A program made the translations under genes and the position numbers. A DNA stretch of 64,000 bases from Marinoscillum sp964351625 (GTDB lineage: Bacteria; Bacteroidota; Bacteroidia; Cytophagales; Cyclobacteriaceae). Of this stretch, positions 17,287 through 26,688 are shown in pieces. The DNA is taken from the NCBI GenBank assembly GCA_964351625.1, contig CAYGOV010000001.1, forward strand, positions 310,001 through 374,000, read 5' to 3'. The stretch's first letter is position 1. Each line of letters starts with the position of its first letter. Below the pieces are notes generated by a model. It searched no databases, was not told the origin of the DNA, and saw only the letters and a program-made list of their open reading frames with translations.

Positions 17287-17806
17287 AGATGGAATGCTTC
17301 TTAGGACTATTGAAAGTGGATGAACAGTGAATTTCAATTTTATGTTCAGTCAATCACAAAGTTATGCATTCATGTTTCGGAAAGGTCTTTGGCGCGAAGA
17401 CCTTTTCAATGATTAAATCTTAGATCTTCTTCCCTTTATCAATTTAGATAGGGAGTCTTATATCTTAGAAATCCTCGTTGCAAACGAGGACTAGTGGGGG
17501 AAATATCTCCAAATCAGATGCTTCACTTTGCTTATCACGAACGTTAATGTGAAATCATGGTTAAAGAAACTTGACTGTCTAGATCAATTAGCTCTTTTGG
17601 ATATCAAAGAGTACTTCCACTAGTAACTGGATGTGTTTTTAGGGGCTATGCTTGTGATTTATGTAAACATTGGTCAGAGCAAATCGTAGCAAATATTACT
17701 TTTTCCAGTTTTCCTATCCAAAGCCAAGATCTTAAGGTATCTTATTTTTCACGAGCCTGGATTTGGAATATTTTGCATTTTTAACCTTCATAACAATAAC
17801 ATCATA
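17287..17806. other. Intergenic region upstream of arsM
   Basis: This 520-base region between divergent genes contains family A copy 4 and otherwise no coding relic I can support. Promoters for arsM and the tautomerase gene must lie here. Confidence 0.5.
17455..17525 (+). repeat. Dispersed intergenic repeat family A, copy 4
   Basis: Contains TCTTAGAAATCC followed by the hairpin TCCTCGTT-GCA-AACGAGGA (8-base arms), then AAATATCTCC and CAGATGCTTC. This copy shows the family's hairpin intact. It lies about 170 bases upstream of the arsM start. Confidence 0.7.
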
Positions 17807-18157
17807 ATGCCACATTTAGTCATAGACTGCTCTGAGCATGTCATCCAATTGGTCCCCGCAAAGAAAATACTGCAAACCGTAATGACAGCTGCGGAAAACT
17901 CAGGGCTATTTACAAAAGGAGACATCAAAGTGAGAATCCGACCATTTGAATATTTCCTCGCAGGAGAAGGTCAGGATGATTTTATCCATGTTTTTGCCAA
18001 TATTTTGGAAGGGCGGAGCAATGATCAGAAAAAATTGTTTTCAGAACGGATTGTCAAAAACCTTAAGAGAATGTTCCCAGAAGTACCAATTATATCCATG
18101 AATGTTAGGGATTTTGAACTAAGCGGATATACCAATCGCAATATGGTTGATGAGTGA
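17807..18157 (+). CDS. 5-carboxymethyl-2-hydroxymuconate delta-isomerase family protein (tautomerase superfamily)
   Basis: This 116-residue protein begins MPHLVIDCSE; Pro2, the catalytic base of the tautomerase superfamily after Met removal, is in place. The length and later segments VRIRPFEYFLAGEGQDDFIH, LEGRSNDQKKLFSERI and ISMNVRDFE match the CHMI branch (HpaF type). CHMI acts in homoprotocatechuate degradation, but no other genes of that pathway are nearby, so the physiological substrate is uncertain. It stands 94 bases before the broken ADP-ribosylglycohydrolase gene on the same strand. Confidence 0.85.
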   Translation: MPHLVIDCSEHVIQLVPAKKILQTVMTAAENSGLFTKGDIKVRIRPFEYFLAGEGQDDFIHVFANILEGRSNDQKKLFSERIVKNLKRMFPEVPIISMNVRDFELSGYTNRNMVDE

Positions 18158-18250
18158 TTAGTAAACGATTCCTTTAATTGATTCTTCCAATTCAACTCTC
18201 CACCGATCATTGAAATCTGAGCTATCTTTAAATGGAATAGTCAGACTTAA

Positions 18251-19549
18251 ATGATGATGAAATACACCCTTTCCCTAATCGTACTCTCAACGTTGCTGTT
18301 TTCCTGTAAAGTCAAGAATAAAAAAACTCAAGATTCGAATGAAGATGCGACAATTCTAGAAATACCCAGAGATCAATATTTAGATTAACTGCAAGGTTTT
18401 TGGCTTGGCCAGTGCATCGCCAATTGGACTGGTTTGGTTACCGAAATGGATAAGATCGGTAATATTGGTGAGATCAAAACTGGCGATTTTTATACCCGTG
18501 AGGACTGGGGAAAACCAGATCAACCGAGCATCTGGGGACAAGGTGTGCCCAGTGATTTATCGCCGACCATCGATTTCGTATTTAGGGACACGACTGCAGT
18601 TTGGGGTGCAGATGACGACACGGATATCGAGTATATGTATCACCACCTCATGTTTACTCACCAGACGAGCATCTTAACCGCAGCACAAATTCGGGATGGC
18701 TGGCTGAAACATATCAAGCCAGAAGAGGAAAACTACTTGTGGGTGTCTAACCAGCGCGCTTATGATCTGATGAAGGAAGGAATGCTGCCGCCCGAAACTG
18801 GAAGTCCAGAAAACAATGAACATTATGAGATGATCGATGCCCAACTCACTACGGAGATTTTTGGACTGTTCGCCCCCGGGAGACCAAATATAGCGCTGAA
18901 AATTGCGCAATTGCCTATTCAGACAACAGCAAGTGGAGAAGCCGAAAATATCGCTTCATTTTATGTCAATATGTATGCGCTCGCCGCTTTGGTGAATAAT
19001 AAGGAGCCATTGAAAGAGCAAATTTTCGAGATGGCTAATCAATCCAGGAAAGTGTTACCAGATAGCTCTTATGCTGCGCATATGTATGATTACACGCTAG
19101 AACTTTATAACTCTGGTTTGCCATGGGAACAAACACGAGATTCACTCTATAATCGATATCAGGTTAATCAAGCTGATGGATATGATATCACTTCGAAAAA
19201 TCTGTACTGCAATGGCTGCTTTGCAGCCGGAATCAACTTTGCTGCAAGTATGGTAAGCTTGTTTTATGGTGGTGGCGATCTTTTGGAAACTATCAAAATA
19301 GGAACGCTGACCGGTTGGGATTCGGACAATCCTACCGCCACCTGGGGAGGCATGTTAGGTTTTATTTTGGGTAAAGAAGGTGTAGAAAAAGCATTTGATC
19401 GTAAGTTTTCCAATCAATTCAACATTCACCGAACCCGGCAAAACTTCCCTAATGCAGGAATCGACTCTTTTGAGAGTATGGCTGAAAAAGGACTTGCTGT
19501 GACCGAAAGTGTATTATTAACACAAATAGGCGGATCGGTTGATCTGTAG
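18251..19549 (+). pseudogene. ADP-ribosylglycohydrolase-family lipoprotein interrupted by one in-frame stop
   Basis: An ATG run at 18251 opens a lipoprotein signal (YTLSLIVLSTLLFSCK) that continues through IPRDQYLD to a TAA at 18386-18388. The same frame resumes at once as LQGFWLGQCIANWTGL and runs to 19549. The downstream part is a normal ADP-ribosylglycohydrolase-family domain: DDDTDIEYMYHH metal motif, NGCFAAGINFAAS and GWDSDNPTATWGGMLG. A single base change would restore one gene of about 432 codons. Unless translation restarts at TTG 18434 or ATG 18446, giving a cytoplasmic product lacking the first core helix, the gene is dead. Secreted members of this family have no settled substrate. 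Confidence 0.82.
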
Positions 19550-19714
19550 AAAAATGTGTTGGTTATTCCGCTGAAATAAGAGGTGAAGGGTGGGTTAATT
19601 GAATAGCATATCCTGATAGCTCTTCTTCAGGAAGCAATTTGAATAGCTTGTTGTGAGAAATTATTTTTTACCTTTTTATTGACCTATAATAAGTCTTCTC
19701 ATTATTTTCATGAG

Positions 19715-20302
19715 ATGTATGATACCCTGATCAACCATTTCCGTCAAATAATACCTTTGGAAGAAGGTGATGAAGTACATATCAAAAACGCCTTCAAAGT
19801 GCGCGAGCTTTCCCGCAAGGAAATATTACTTCACAAGGGAGACCAATCGAATCACATGCGGTTTATCGTGGGAGGCAGCATGAAAGCCTACACCTTGGAT
19901 GAGAATGGTGGAGAGCACATTTTACAACTTGGCGTTTCGGGTTGGTGGGTCAATGACCTCTATAGCTTCCTCACGCGAACACCCGCTGAATTTGTGGTGC
20001 AAGCTATTGAGCCTTCTGTATTGCTACAGGTTCACCGAGATCAATTGGAAGTTTTGTATCATCAGGTACCTATGATCGAAAGGTTTTTTAGAATCAAAAT
20101 CCAAAATGCATATGTGGCCTTGCAAGAAAGAACGGTAAAGTCTATGCACCTGACAGCTGAAGCACGATATCAAGAGTTTATCACTAAATATCGCTCTCTG
20201 GAGCAGCAAGTTCCTCAATACATGGTAGCATCCTATCTGGGAATTACACCGGAACATTTGAGTACTATTCGCAAAAAACTCAGTGAATCGGAGCGTTCTT
20301 AA
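19715..20302 (+). CDS. Crp/Fnr-family transcriptional regulator
   Basis: The protein (195 residues from ATG 19715; a TTG at 19679 is a weaker alternative) has a cyclic-nucleotide-binding-type beta roll (RKEILLHKGDQSNHMRFIVG, GSMKAYTLDENGGEHILQLG) and a C-terminal helix-turn-helix (YMVASYLGITPEHLSTIRKK). No Cys cluster for iron-sulfur sensing is present. The effector is unknown. It lies 65 bases before the cyclase gene on the same strand and may control the following run of redox genes. Confidence 0.88.
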   Translation: MYDTLINHFRQIIPLEEGDEVHIKNAFKVRELSRKEILLHKGDQSNHMRFIVGGSMKAYTLDENGGEHILQLGVSGWWVNDLYSFLTRTPAEFVVQAIEPSVLLQVHRDQLEVLYHQVPMIERFFRIKIQNAYVALQERTVKSMHLTAEARYQEFITKYRSLEQQVPQYMVASYLGITPEHLSTIRKKLSESERS

Positions 20303-20339
20303 GATACCTTAATTTTTAGGATTGAGGTTTTAGAAAAAT

Positions 20340-20368
20340 TTGTGCTGTAACTAAAATTTATAGCACAA
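20340..20368. promoter_or_regulatory. Inverted repeat overlapping the cyclase start codon
   Basis: TTGTGCT (20340-20346) and AGCACAA (20362-20368) form perfect 7-base arms separated by 15 bases, the last base being the A of the cyclase ATG. It could be an operator or an mRNA hairpin that hides the start. Confidence 0.4.
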
Positions 20369-21345
20369 TGAAAACAATTCGCATTTACTTATTACTGGTG
20401 GGCTTGATGACTCAGACGGCTCTCGCTCAGCAAAAAGAAGAAGTTGGCATTAGCCCTTGGGGACCAACCGATGAGATAGGCACGCTCAATATGATGACTA
20501 ATTCATCCCGGTTAGATGTTCTGTCCAATATTACATCAGGAAAGGTTTATGATCTCAGTGTAGACTATTTCGTAGGGATGCCCAGTTTCCATTCTTTAGG
20601 AGACCCTGGCTACCAGTATTGGCTAACCCACACGCCTCACGGAACGGTGGTTGACAACCCCAATGGTTTAGGCTCCGCCATGAATCAAAAAGTAAGCTAC
20701 ACAGGAGATGCCATATCTATGTACACGCACATGGGTACCCATATCGATGCATTAAATCATTTTGGACTCAATGGTAAGATATGGAATGGCTTTACGCCTG
20801 AAGAACATCTGGGTGACAAAGGCTGGAAAAAAACAGGTGCAGAAAAAATTCCTCCAATTATCGCAAGAGGGGTGTTGATAGACGTGCTATCTCTACTTGG
20901 AGAGGATCAATTGACCAACAATTACAGAATCAATTCAAATGATCTCAAAAGTGCACTGGAGGCACAAAAGACCAAACTTCATCCGGGAGATGTGGTACTG
21001 ATCCGGACGGGTCAGGCTAAACACTATGAAGATGCGGGCAAATATTTGAACCACTATCCTGGAATCAATCTGGATGCGGTAAAATGGCTCGTTGAAGAAC
21101 AACAAGTCATGTTGCTCGGGGCTGACAATCTGAGTTTCGAGGCTTTTCCACCGGAGAGAGAGGACAATTGGGTTCCGGTACATACCTATCTCCTGGCCGA
21201 AAAAGGCATGATGTTCATCGAGCAAATGAATCTGGAGCAATTAGCTGAAGATAAGGTCTATGAGTTCGCATTTATTGCGGCTTCTCTTAAGCTAAAAGGC
21301 GCCAGCGGAGCTCCTATGAGACCAATTGCAATTCCAACTCGATAA
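20368..21345 (+). CDS. Secreted cyclase / kynurenine formamidase-like metal hydrolase
   Basis: The 325-residue protein has a signal peptide (MKTIRIYLLLVGLMTQTALA) and belongs to the cyclase (PF04199) family. The metal motif HxGTHxD with downstream His is clear: MYTHMGTHIDALNHFG; later ARGVLIDVL, HPGDVVLIRTG and WLVEEQQVMLLGADNLSFE fit. Family members hydrolyse N-formylkynurenine or other amides, or act as dehydratases. With a signal peptide a periplasmic role is likely, so classic tryptophan breakdown in the cytoplasm is doubtful. The following transporter gene begins four bases after the stop. Confidence 0.87.
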   Translation: MKTIRIYLLLVGLMTQTALAQQKEEVGISPWGPTDEIGTLNMMTNSSRLDVLSNITSGKVYDLSVDYFVGMPSFHSLGDPGYQYWLTHTPHGTVVDNPNGLGSAMNQKVSYTGDAISMYTHMGTHIDALNHFGLNGKIWNGFTPEEHLGDKGWKKTGAEKIPPIIARGVLIDVLSLLGEDQLTNNYRINSNDLKSALEAQKTKLHPGDVVLIRTGQAKHYEDAGKYLNHYPGINLDAVKWLVEEQQVMLLGADNLSFEAFPPEREDNWVPVHTYLLAEKGMMFIEQMNLEQLAEDKVYEFAFIAASLKLKGASGAPMRPIAIPTR

Positions 21346-21349
21346 AGTC

Positions 21350-21802
21350 ATGAATCAAGTTATTTTAACAGGAATGGCCCTTATGGGTGGAGTTTTTCTC
21401 GCGATGCAGGGCGGATTGAATGCGCAGCTCGGTTCATTACTCAAAAACCCACTGCTGGCTACTTTAATCGCTTTTGTCATGAGTTCGGGAATGGCAGCTG
21501 TGGCAATACTTATTTCCATGAAAGAGCTCCCTTCTGCCGAACAGGTCCGATCTATTCCTTCATACCTATGGTTTAGTGGTGCTTTATCCAGTGTAATTGG
21601 CGTAAGTCTTTATTACTACACCATTCCTCGTTTGGGCATTTCTACCATGATTTCATTGGGTCTTAGCAGCCAACTTATTTTCTCTGTAATCGCTGGCCAT
21701 TATGGTTGGTTTGGGTTGCCCATAGAGCCTGTTTCAATTAAAAGACTGGCCGGAGTGATTTTGATGATTACCGGCATTTTATTCATTAATAACACCAAAT
21801 AG
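21350..21802 (+). CDS. DMT-superfamily membrane protein, YdcZ (DUF606) type
   Basis: The protein (150 residues from ATG 21350) has four to five hydrophobic helices with the YdcZ pattern: MALMGGVFLAMQGGLNAQLG, LWFSGALSSVIGVSLYYYTI, GLSSQLIFSVIAGHYGWFGL and RLAGVILMITGILFI. Members are half-size drug/metabolite-type transporters that probably dimerise; substrates are unknown. The gene starts four bases after the cyclase stop and ends one base before the acetyltransferase start, so the three are one operon. Confidence 0.85.
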   Translation: MNQVILTGMALMGGVFLAMQGGLNAQLGSLLKNPLLATLIAFVMSSGMAAVAILISMKELPSAEQVRSIPSYLWFSGALSSVIGVSLYYYTIPRLGISTMISLGLSSQLIFSVIAGHYGWFGLPIEPVSIKRLAGVILMITGILFINNTK

Positions 21803-21803
21803 C

Positions 21804-22526
21804 ATGAATTTAATAAAAGAAAACATCACAAATCTCACCAGTCTCTGGGAAATGGCGGCAGTGAAAGCGGGCTCCTTCACGACCACCCAATATATCCGAA
21901 CCAGTAAGGTTGACAATTCAGATTGGCCAAACCGGCTCTGGTTCAAAGGAAAACTCTGGAAAGAATTGATAACGAATGTGAAACCCCTCGTAACACAAGA
22001 GAGACTTACTGTTCCTGTATGGGAGGATCAGGAAGAAGTCCACAACTGGATGCTAAGCGCGGGCTTTTTGGAGAAGCTCCTTTTGGCAGGTATGTCGCTA
22101 TCACTAAGCGATTCAAAAATAGCCACGAGTAACCTAAAAATAAAGCAGGTTAAAAATGCTATTCACGCCATCGTTTGGATGGATCTATTCGAAGCATCTT
22201 TTGGATACAAAATACCACACTGGGTCATAGAGGCTACCATGAATGACATCCAGTATTTTATTGGTTACGATGGCTCCACTCCCATTGGCACTGCTGCCCT
22301 GTTTCAGCACAAACCAACAATCATAGGCTTGCATTCTATGGGCGTCATTCCCGAACAGAGAAGAAAGGGTTTTGCTGAAGCCATGTTGGACGAGATGATA
22401 AAAAAAGCAGCTGCTACTGGTGCAACATATATGACCCTTCAAGCTTCCGAAATGGGGAAGTCGCTTTACCTGAAAAAGGGATTCGAAGAACAATTTATTA
22501 TTAGAAACTACACACTAAAGCATTAA
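21804..22526 (+). CDS. GNAT-family N-acetyltransferase
   Basis: In this 240-residue protein the C-terminal half (about 135-235) is a GNAT domain: DGSTPIGTAALFQHKPT, motif A SMGVIPEQRRKGFAEAMLDE (acetyl-CoA pyrophosphate loop QRRKGFA) and MTLQASEMGKSLYLKKGFEE. The N-terminal half is unrecognised but helical, as in two-part GNAT proteins of Bacteroidota. The acceptor is unknown. It is operonic with the flanking transporter and oxidoreductase genes (gaps of one and three bases). Confidence 0.85.
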   Translation: MNLIKENITNLTSLWEMAAVKAGSFTTTQYIRTSKVDNSDWPNRLWFKGKLWKELITNVKPLVTQERLTVPVWEDQEEVHNWMLSAGFLEKLLLAGMSLSLSDSKIATSNLKIKQVKNAIHAIVWMDLFEASFGYKIPHWVIEATMNDIQYFIGYDGSTPIGTAALFQHKPTIIGLHSMGVIPEQRRKGFAEAMLDEMIKKAAATGATYMTLQASEMGKSLYLKKGFEEQFIIRNYTLKH

Positions 22527-22529
22527 GAA

Positions 22530-23159
22530 ATGAAACTCATCGAACACTTAAAATGGCGCTATGCCACCAAATTATTTGACCCGACCAGAAAAATCAGCCC
22601 GGAAAATCTCGGACAATTGCAAGAAGCCATTCGACTCACGGCTACATCCTATGGGCTACAACAATTCAAAGTTCTGGTAATTGAAGATTCTACAATTCGC
22701 CAAAAGTTGAGAGAAGCCTCCTGGGATCAATCACAAATTACCGATGCCTCTCACTTGTTTGTTTTTTGCAACTTCACTACAGGTTATGACGAATTAGTAG
22801 ATGATTATATCAACCGTATCATTGAAAAGCAAGACAAAGAACAAGCTGGCTTGCGCAAATACGGCGAAAGCATAAAATCCAATATCAAAACAATGTCAGA
22901 TGCCAGAAGGCAAAGTTGGGCTGAAAAGCAAACCTATCTGGCCTTGAGCAACCTGTTGACAGCTTGTGCGGAATTAAAAATCGATGCCTGCCCGATGGAA
23001 GGATTCGATAGGGATGCTTACAATGAATTGCTGAAACTGAAGTCAAAAGGGCTAAATGCGGCGGTGATAGCACCCGTAGGTTATCGAAGTGTAGCCGACG
23101 ACACTCAGTATCGTCCTAAAATCCGCAAGCCCGCAAATGAACTTTTTGATCTGATATGA
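22530..23159 (+). CDS. Nitroreductase-family NAD(P)H-dependent FMN oxidoreductase
   Basis: The 209-residue protein has the NfsB-like layout: an N-terminal helix with RYATKLFDPTRKI that contacts FMN phosphate, TATSYGLQQFKVLVI, a central helix with AEKQTYLALSNLLTACAEL, and ACPMEGFDRDAYNELL plus GYRSVADD. Members reduce quinones, nitroaromatics or flavins. It is the last gene of the cyclase operon, and the 121-base gap that follows has no clear terminator. Confidence 0.88.
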   Translation: MKLIEHLKWRYATKLFDPTRKISPENLGQLQEAIRLTATSYGLQQFKVLVIEDSTIRQKLREASWDQSQITDASHLFVFCNFTTGYDELVDDYINRIIEKQDKEQAGLRKYGESIKSNIKTMSDARRQSWAEKQTYLALSNLLTACAELKIDACPMEGFDRDAYNELLKLKSKGLNAAVIAPVGYRSVADDTQYRPKIRKPANELFDLI

Positions 23160-23280
23160 TCAAAAAAACTCGGCCAAAAGCACTTCTTAACTTAAGTCAA
23201 TGAAATCGGTTTTGGCCTCCTCTAAACTTGTATTATCAAAATGATCATCGCCACGGCGGGATCCTAAAATATTTAGAAAT

Positions 23281-25671
23281 ATGAAATTATTGAAAATCAG
23301 CCTCTTTGGGCTACTCGCTATAGCTATGTCTGTAGCCAAAGCTCAGGATAAGTTCACCATCAGCGGATATGTAAAAGATGCCGAAAATGGGGAAGCGTTA
23401 ATCGGATCCACGATATTCATAGACGAAATAGGTGGGGGAACCACCACTAATGTCTATGGGTTTTATGCTATAACATTACCTAAGGGCAACTATACTTTGA
23501 CCTATAGATATCTTGGGTTTCAATCCGTACGAAAACAAGTGGAACTCACTGCTGACAAGCGATTGGATATTGAGTTGTCCTTTGCAGATTCAGAACTTCA
23601 GGAAGTAGAAATCCTTGCCAATGCAGCCGATCAGAATGTAACAGAAGTGGCCATGAGCACAACTATCTTAGATGTGCAGTCCATCAAAAAAATGCCCGCT
23701 TTTGCAGGAGAAGTAGACGTGATCAAAAGCATCCAGATGTTGCCGGGCGTCACCAGTGTAGGAGAGGGAGCGCCGGGCTTCAACGTGAGAGGAGGAAGTG
23801 TGGGGCAAAATCTCGTCTTGTTAGATGAAGCACCCGTATACCAATCGTCTCACCTCTTTGGTTTCTTTTCAGTTTTTAACCCAGATGCAGTAAAGGATAT
23901 CAAGCTCTACAAAGGTGGCATTCCAGCCAAATATGGAGGGCGATTGTCCTCTGTGCTGGACATCAGAATGAAAGAAGGCAACACTAAAAACCATGAGGTT
24001 AATGGAGGAATAGGGACAGTTTTCAGCCGTTTGTCAGTGGAGGGTCCTATTAAAAAAGACAAAGCATCTTTTATCATTGCCGGAAGGAGATCATATGCAG
24101 ATGTTTTTGCAAAGGCATTCACAGATATGCTCTCAGATGGAGGATTGTATTTTTACGACCTCACAAGTAAAGTAAATCTCAATATCAATGATAAAAACCG
24201 ACTTTTTGTGTCCGGATATTGGGGCAGAGATGTCTTTGATATGGGGGAGACTGCTGGCTTTGACTGGGGCAACCGCACGGCCACACTCCGTTGGAATCAC
24301 TTGATCAATCATCGGCTATTCAGCAATTTCAGTTTTTACTATAGTCTGTATGACTATGGATTCAGTTTTGGCAAGGAGCTAGATCGGTTCGAGTGGAAAT
24401 CTAATATTCAGACCTACAACTTCAAACCAGAGTTTGCCTGGTCATTGAATTCTTCCAATGAGTTGACTTTCGGGGCAGAAGGGGTGCTGTATCAATTTAT
24501 GCCAGGAGAGGCTGATGTAACTAACAATGGCGACCCTACGCACATCAAACTGATAGACAAAAAAGCGCTGGAAGCGTCAGGTTATGTGGACAATAGCCAA
24601 CGTATTTCCAATAAACTTTCGTTACAATATGGCTTTAGAATGAGTTTTTTCACCGCTTTTGGTGGAACCAGGTATCACTATGGAGACACCATTGCGGGAT
24701 TTCAGCGGCCATTGGTAGGAGTCGAAGATTTGAAGAATTGGGAAGCTTCCGCGACTTTCCAAAACCTGGAACCCAGGTTCTCTGCACGCTATCAGCTGGG
24801 AAGTCAGACATCCTTGAAGCTTAGCTATAACAGAATGGCGCAATATTTACATCAGATTTCAAATACAACCGCCTCTACACCAACTGATGTATGGCAGCCG
24901 AGCAATGAAAACATCAAACCACAGACAGGTAATCAGATAGCCTTTGGTTATTTCCGAAATCTTGAGAAAAACACCTATGAGGCTTCTCTGGAGACTTATT
25001 ACAAATGGAGTAACCATCAGACAGACTATATTGATGGGGCTGAATTGTTCGTCAATGAGCAGCTTGACGGTCAGCTCCTGGACGGGAAAGGAAGAAGCTA
25101 TGGGTTGGAGCTGTATCTTAAAAAAAACGTTGGGAGACTTACTGGATGGGTGAGTTATACGCTCAGCAAAACGGAGCGCAAAGTAGATGGTATAAACTAC
25201 GGGGATGATTTCAGACAAAGAACAGGACAGTGGTATCCTACACGCTATGATCAGCGACATAACCTTAAGGTAGCTGCCTTTTATGAGCTTAATGAAAAAT
25301 TATCTTTCTCAGGAAACTTCAGTTTTATGACCGGCACTCCCACCACACTTCCCACAGATAGGTTGAGCGTCAATGGATATGTGATCCCATACATTTCTGG
25401 AAGCAAAAGAAATAACTACAGAATACCGGATTATCATAGGCTGGATCTTTCGCTAACGATCAAGGAACTGGGCAAAAACAGGCGAAGAAACCCTATTGAT
25501 GACCAATTGGTCTTATCGATTTATAATGTTTACGCCCGACAAAATCCTTTCAGTGTGTATTTTTCTCAAGGCACTGAGCGCCAGGGAAGCTCGGAAGTCC
25601 AAACAGCGGCCACCCAAATGTCGATGTTGGGAACATTGATTCCTGCAGTGAGCTACAACTTCAAATTCTAA
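23281..25671 (+). CDS. TonB-dependent outer-membrane receptor
   Basis: The 796-residue protein has a signal peptide (MKLLKISLFGLLAIAMSVAKAQ), a carboxypeptidase-like beta-sandwich domain (about 25-105; FTISGYVKDAENGEALIGST), a plug domain (about 110-230; VDVIKSIQMLPGVTSVGEG and GFNVRGGSVGQNLVLLDEAP) and a long C-terminal 22-strand barrel. It imports an unknown ligand using TonB energy. It is followed 64 bases later by a DUF4249 lipoprotein, a pairing common in Bacteroidota and likely to be functional. No iron or sugar genes nearby reveal the ligand. Confidence 0.93.
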   Translation: MKLLKISLFGLLAIAMSVAKAQDKFTISGYVKDAENGEALIGSTIFIDEIGGGTTTNVYGFYAITLPKGNYTLTYRYLGFQSVRKQVELTADKRLDIELSFADSELQEVEILANAADQNVTEVAMSTTILDVQSIKKMPAFAGEVDVIKSIQMLPGVTSVGEGAPGFNVRGGSVGQNLVLLDEAPVYQSSHLFGFFSVFNPDAVKDIKLYKGGIPAKYGGRLSSVLDIRMKEGNTKNHEVNGGIGTVFSRLSVEGPIKKDKASFIIAGRRSYADVFAKAFTDMLSDGGLYFYDLTSKVNLNINDKNRLFVSGYWGRDVFDMGETAGFDWGNRTATLRWNHLINHRLFSNFSFYYSLYDYGFSFGKELDRFEWKSNIQTYNFKPEFAWSLNSSNELTFGAEGVLYQFMPGEADVTNNGDPTHIKLIDKKALEASGYVDNSQRISNKLSLQYGFRMSFFTAFGGTRYHYGDTIAGFQRPLVGVEDLKNWEASATFQNLEPRFSARYQLGSQTSLKLSYNRMAQYLHQISNTTASTPTDVWQPSNENIKPQTGNQIAFGYFRNLEKNTYEASLETYYKWSNHQTDYIDGAELFVNEQLDGQLLDGKGRSYGLELYLKKNVGRLTGWVSYTLSKTERKVDGINYGDDFRQRTGQWYPTRYDQRHNLKVAAFYELNEKLSFSGNFSFMTGTPTTLPTDRLSVNGYVIPYISGSKRNNYRIPDYHRLDLSLTIKELGKNRRRNPIDDQLVLSIYNVYARQNPFSVYFSQGTERQGSSEVQTAATQMSMLGTLIPAVSYNFKF

Positions 25672-25735
25672 TTCAGGACAGGGTTTTACTGTTCACAAAA
25701 TATTCTTTCAAGCACATTTATAAACATTCAATAAA

Positions 25736-26653
25736 ATGAAAAAGATCATTCATTTAATGGCAATACTAAGCGTTTTTGCCTGCGAAACGGTCATCGAACC
25801 TAAGCTAGAACAACCAGCAGAAATCATCGTGATAGATGCCTGGATCACACAAAAACTGGAACCACAGACTATCCATATCACCAGATCCCAGTCTTATTTT
25901 GACAATTCCTCGCCAGAAATGATTCGCGGTGCTGCTGTGTACATCACTGATTTGGAGAATGACACGGTATATCCTTTTGAAGAAAACGACACTGCATATG
26001 TATGGGTGCCTACTGCTCCATTTGGGGAGAGCGGGCATACTAACCTACTCACAGTGACCATGGAAGAAGCAACCTTTATGGCTTCAGCGCTCCTCGGGCG
26101 CGTACCATTGATAGACTCTATCGTTTTCAAGCCTCAGCCAGAAGATTTCAACATTTTGGAGGACTATTATGCAGCAGAGTTCTTCGCCACAGATTTTGAA
26201 GGGCCCGGAGATACTTATTGGATACGTGCCTGGAAAAACGGAGCGCTACTCAATAAACCATCTGAAATCAATATTGCCTATGATGCAGGATTTGCAGAAG
26301 GTCAGGGTGTAGATGGCAAGTTGTTTCACCAGACTATCCGAAGAGATTTTATCAATCCGCTAAAAGAAAGACCAGACAGGGCCAACTACTACTTTCCTCC
26401 TTATGATGCTGGCGATTCTATTTATATAGAAATCCACTCCTTGGATCCGGCTGCATATGCTTTCCTGTCTGCAGTAAAACAACAAACAGATCGGCCTGGC
26501 GGCTTTTCAGAACTTTTCGCCACGCCCTTGGCCAATGTTCCGACTAATATCAGAAATATAGACCCAGCGTCAAACGCTTTGGTTGGCGGTTTTTTCAATG
26601 TTTCGGCATATAGCTCTGGAGGAGCTAAGCTCACAGAATCTCCTATGGATTAA
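25736..26653 (+). CDS. DUF4249-family lipoprotein, partner of the TonB receptor
   Basis: In this 305-residue protein a short lipoprotein signal ends at Cys16 (LMAILSVFACETVIEP). The remainder shows the DUF4249 pattern: IIVIDAWITQKLEPQTIHIT, GAAVYITDLENDTVYPFEEN and a late GGFFNVSAYSSGG. DUF4249 proteins are typically encoded right after TonB receptors with a carboxypeptidase-like domain, as here, and may act as surface substrate-capture lipoproteins; the role is inferred from context. Confidence 0.85.
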   Translation: MKKIIHLMAILSVFACETVIEPKLEQPAEIIVIDAWITQKLEPQTIHITRSQSYFDNSSPEMIRGAAVYITDLENDTVYPFEENDTAYVWVPTAPFGESGHTNLLTVTMEEATFMASALLGRVPLIDSIVFKPQPEDFNILEDYYAAEFFATDFEGPGDTYWIRAWKNGALLNKPSEINIAYDAGFAEGQGVDGKLFHQTIRRDFINPLKERPDRANYYFPPYDAGDSIYIEIHSLDPAAYAFLSAVKQQTDRPGGFSELFATPLANVPTNIRNIDPASNALVGGFFNVSAYSSGGAKLTESPMD

Positions 26654-26688
26654 TCTCATTTATCTATTCACTCATAAACAATTACAAT

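Noticed and set aside
23165..23216. GGCCAAAA / TTTTGGCC pair as terminator
   Set aside because: The loop of about 30 bases is too long and no T-run follows.
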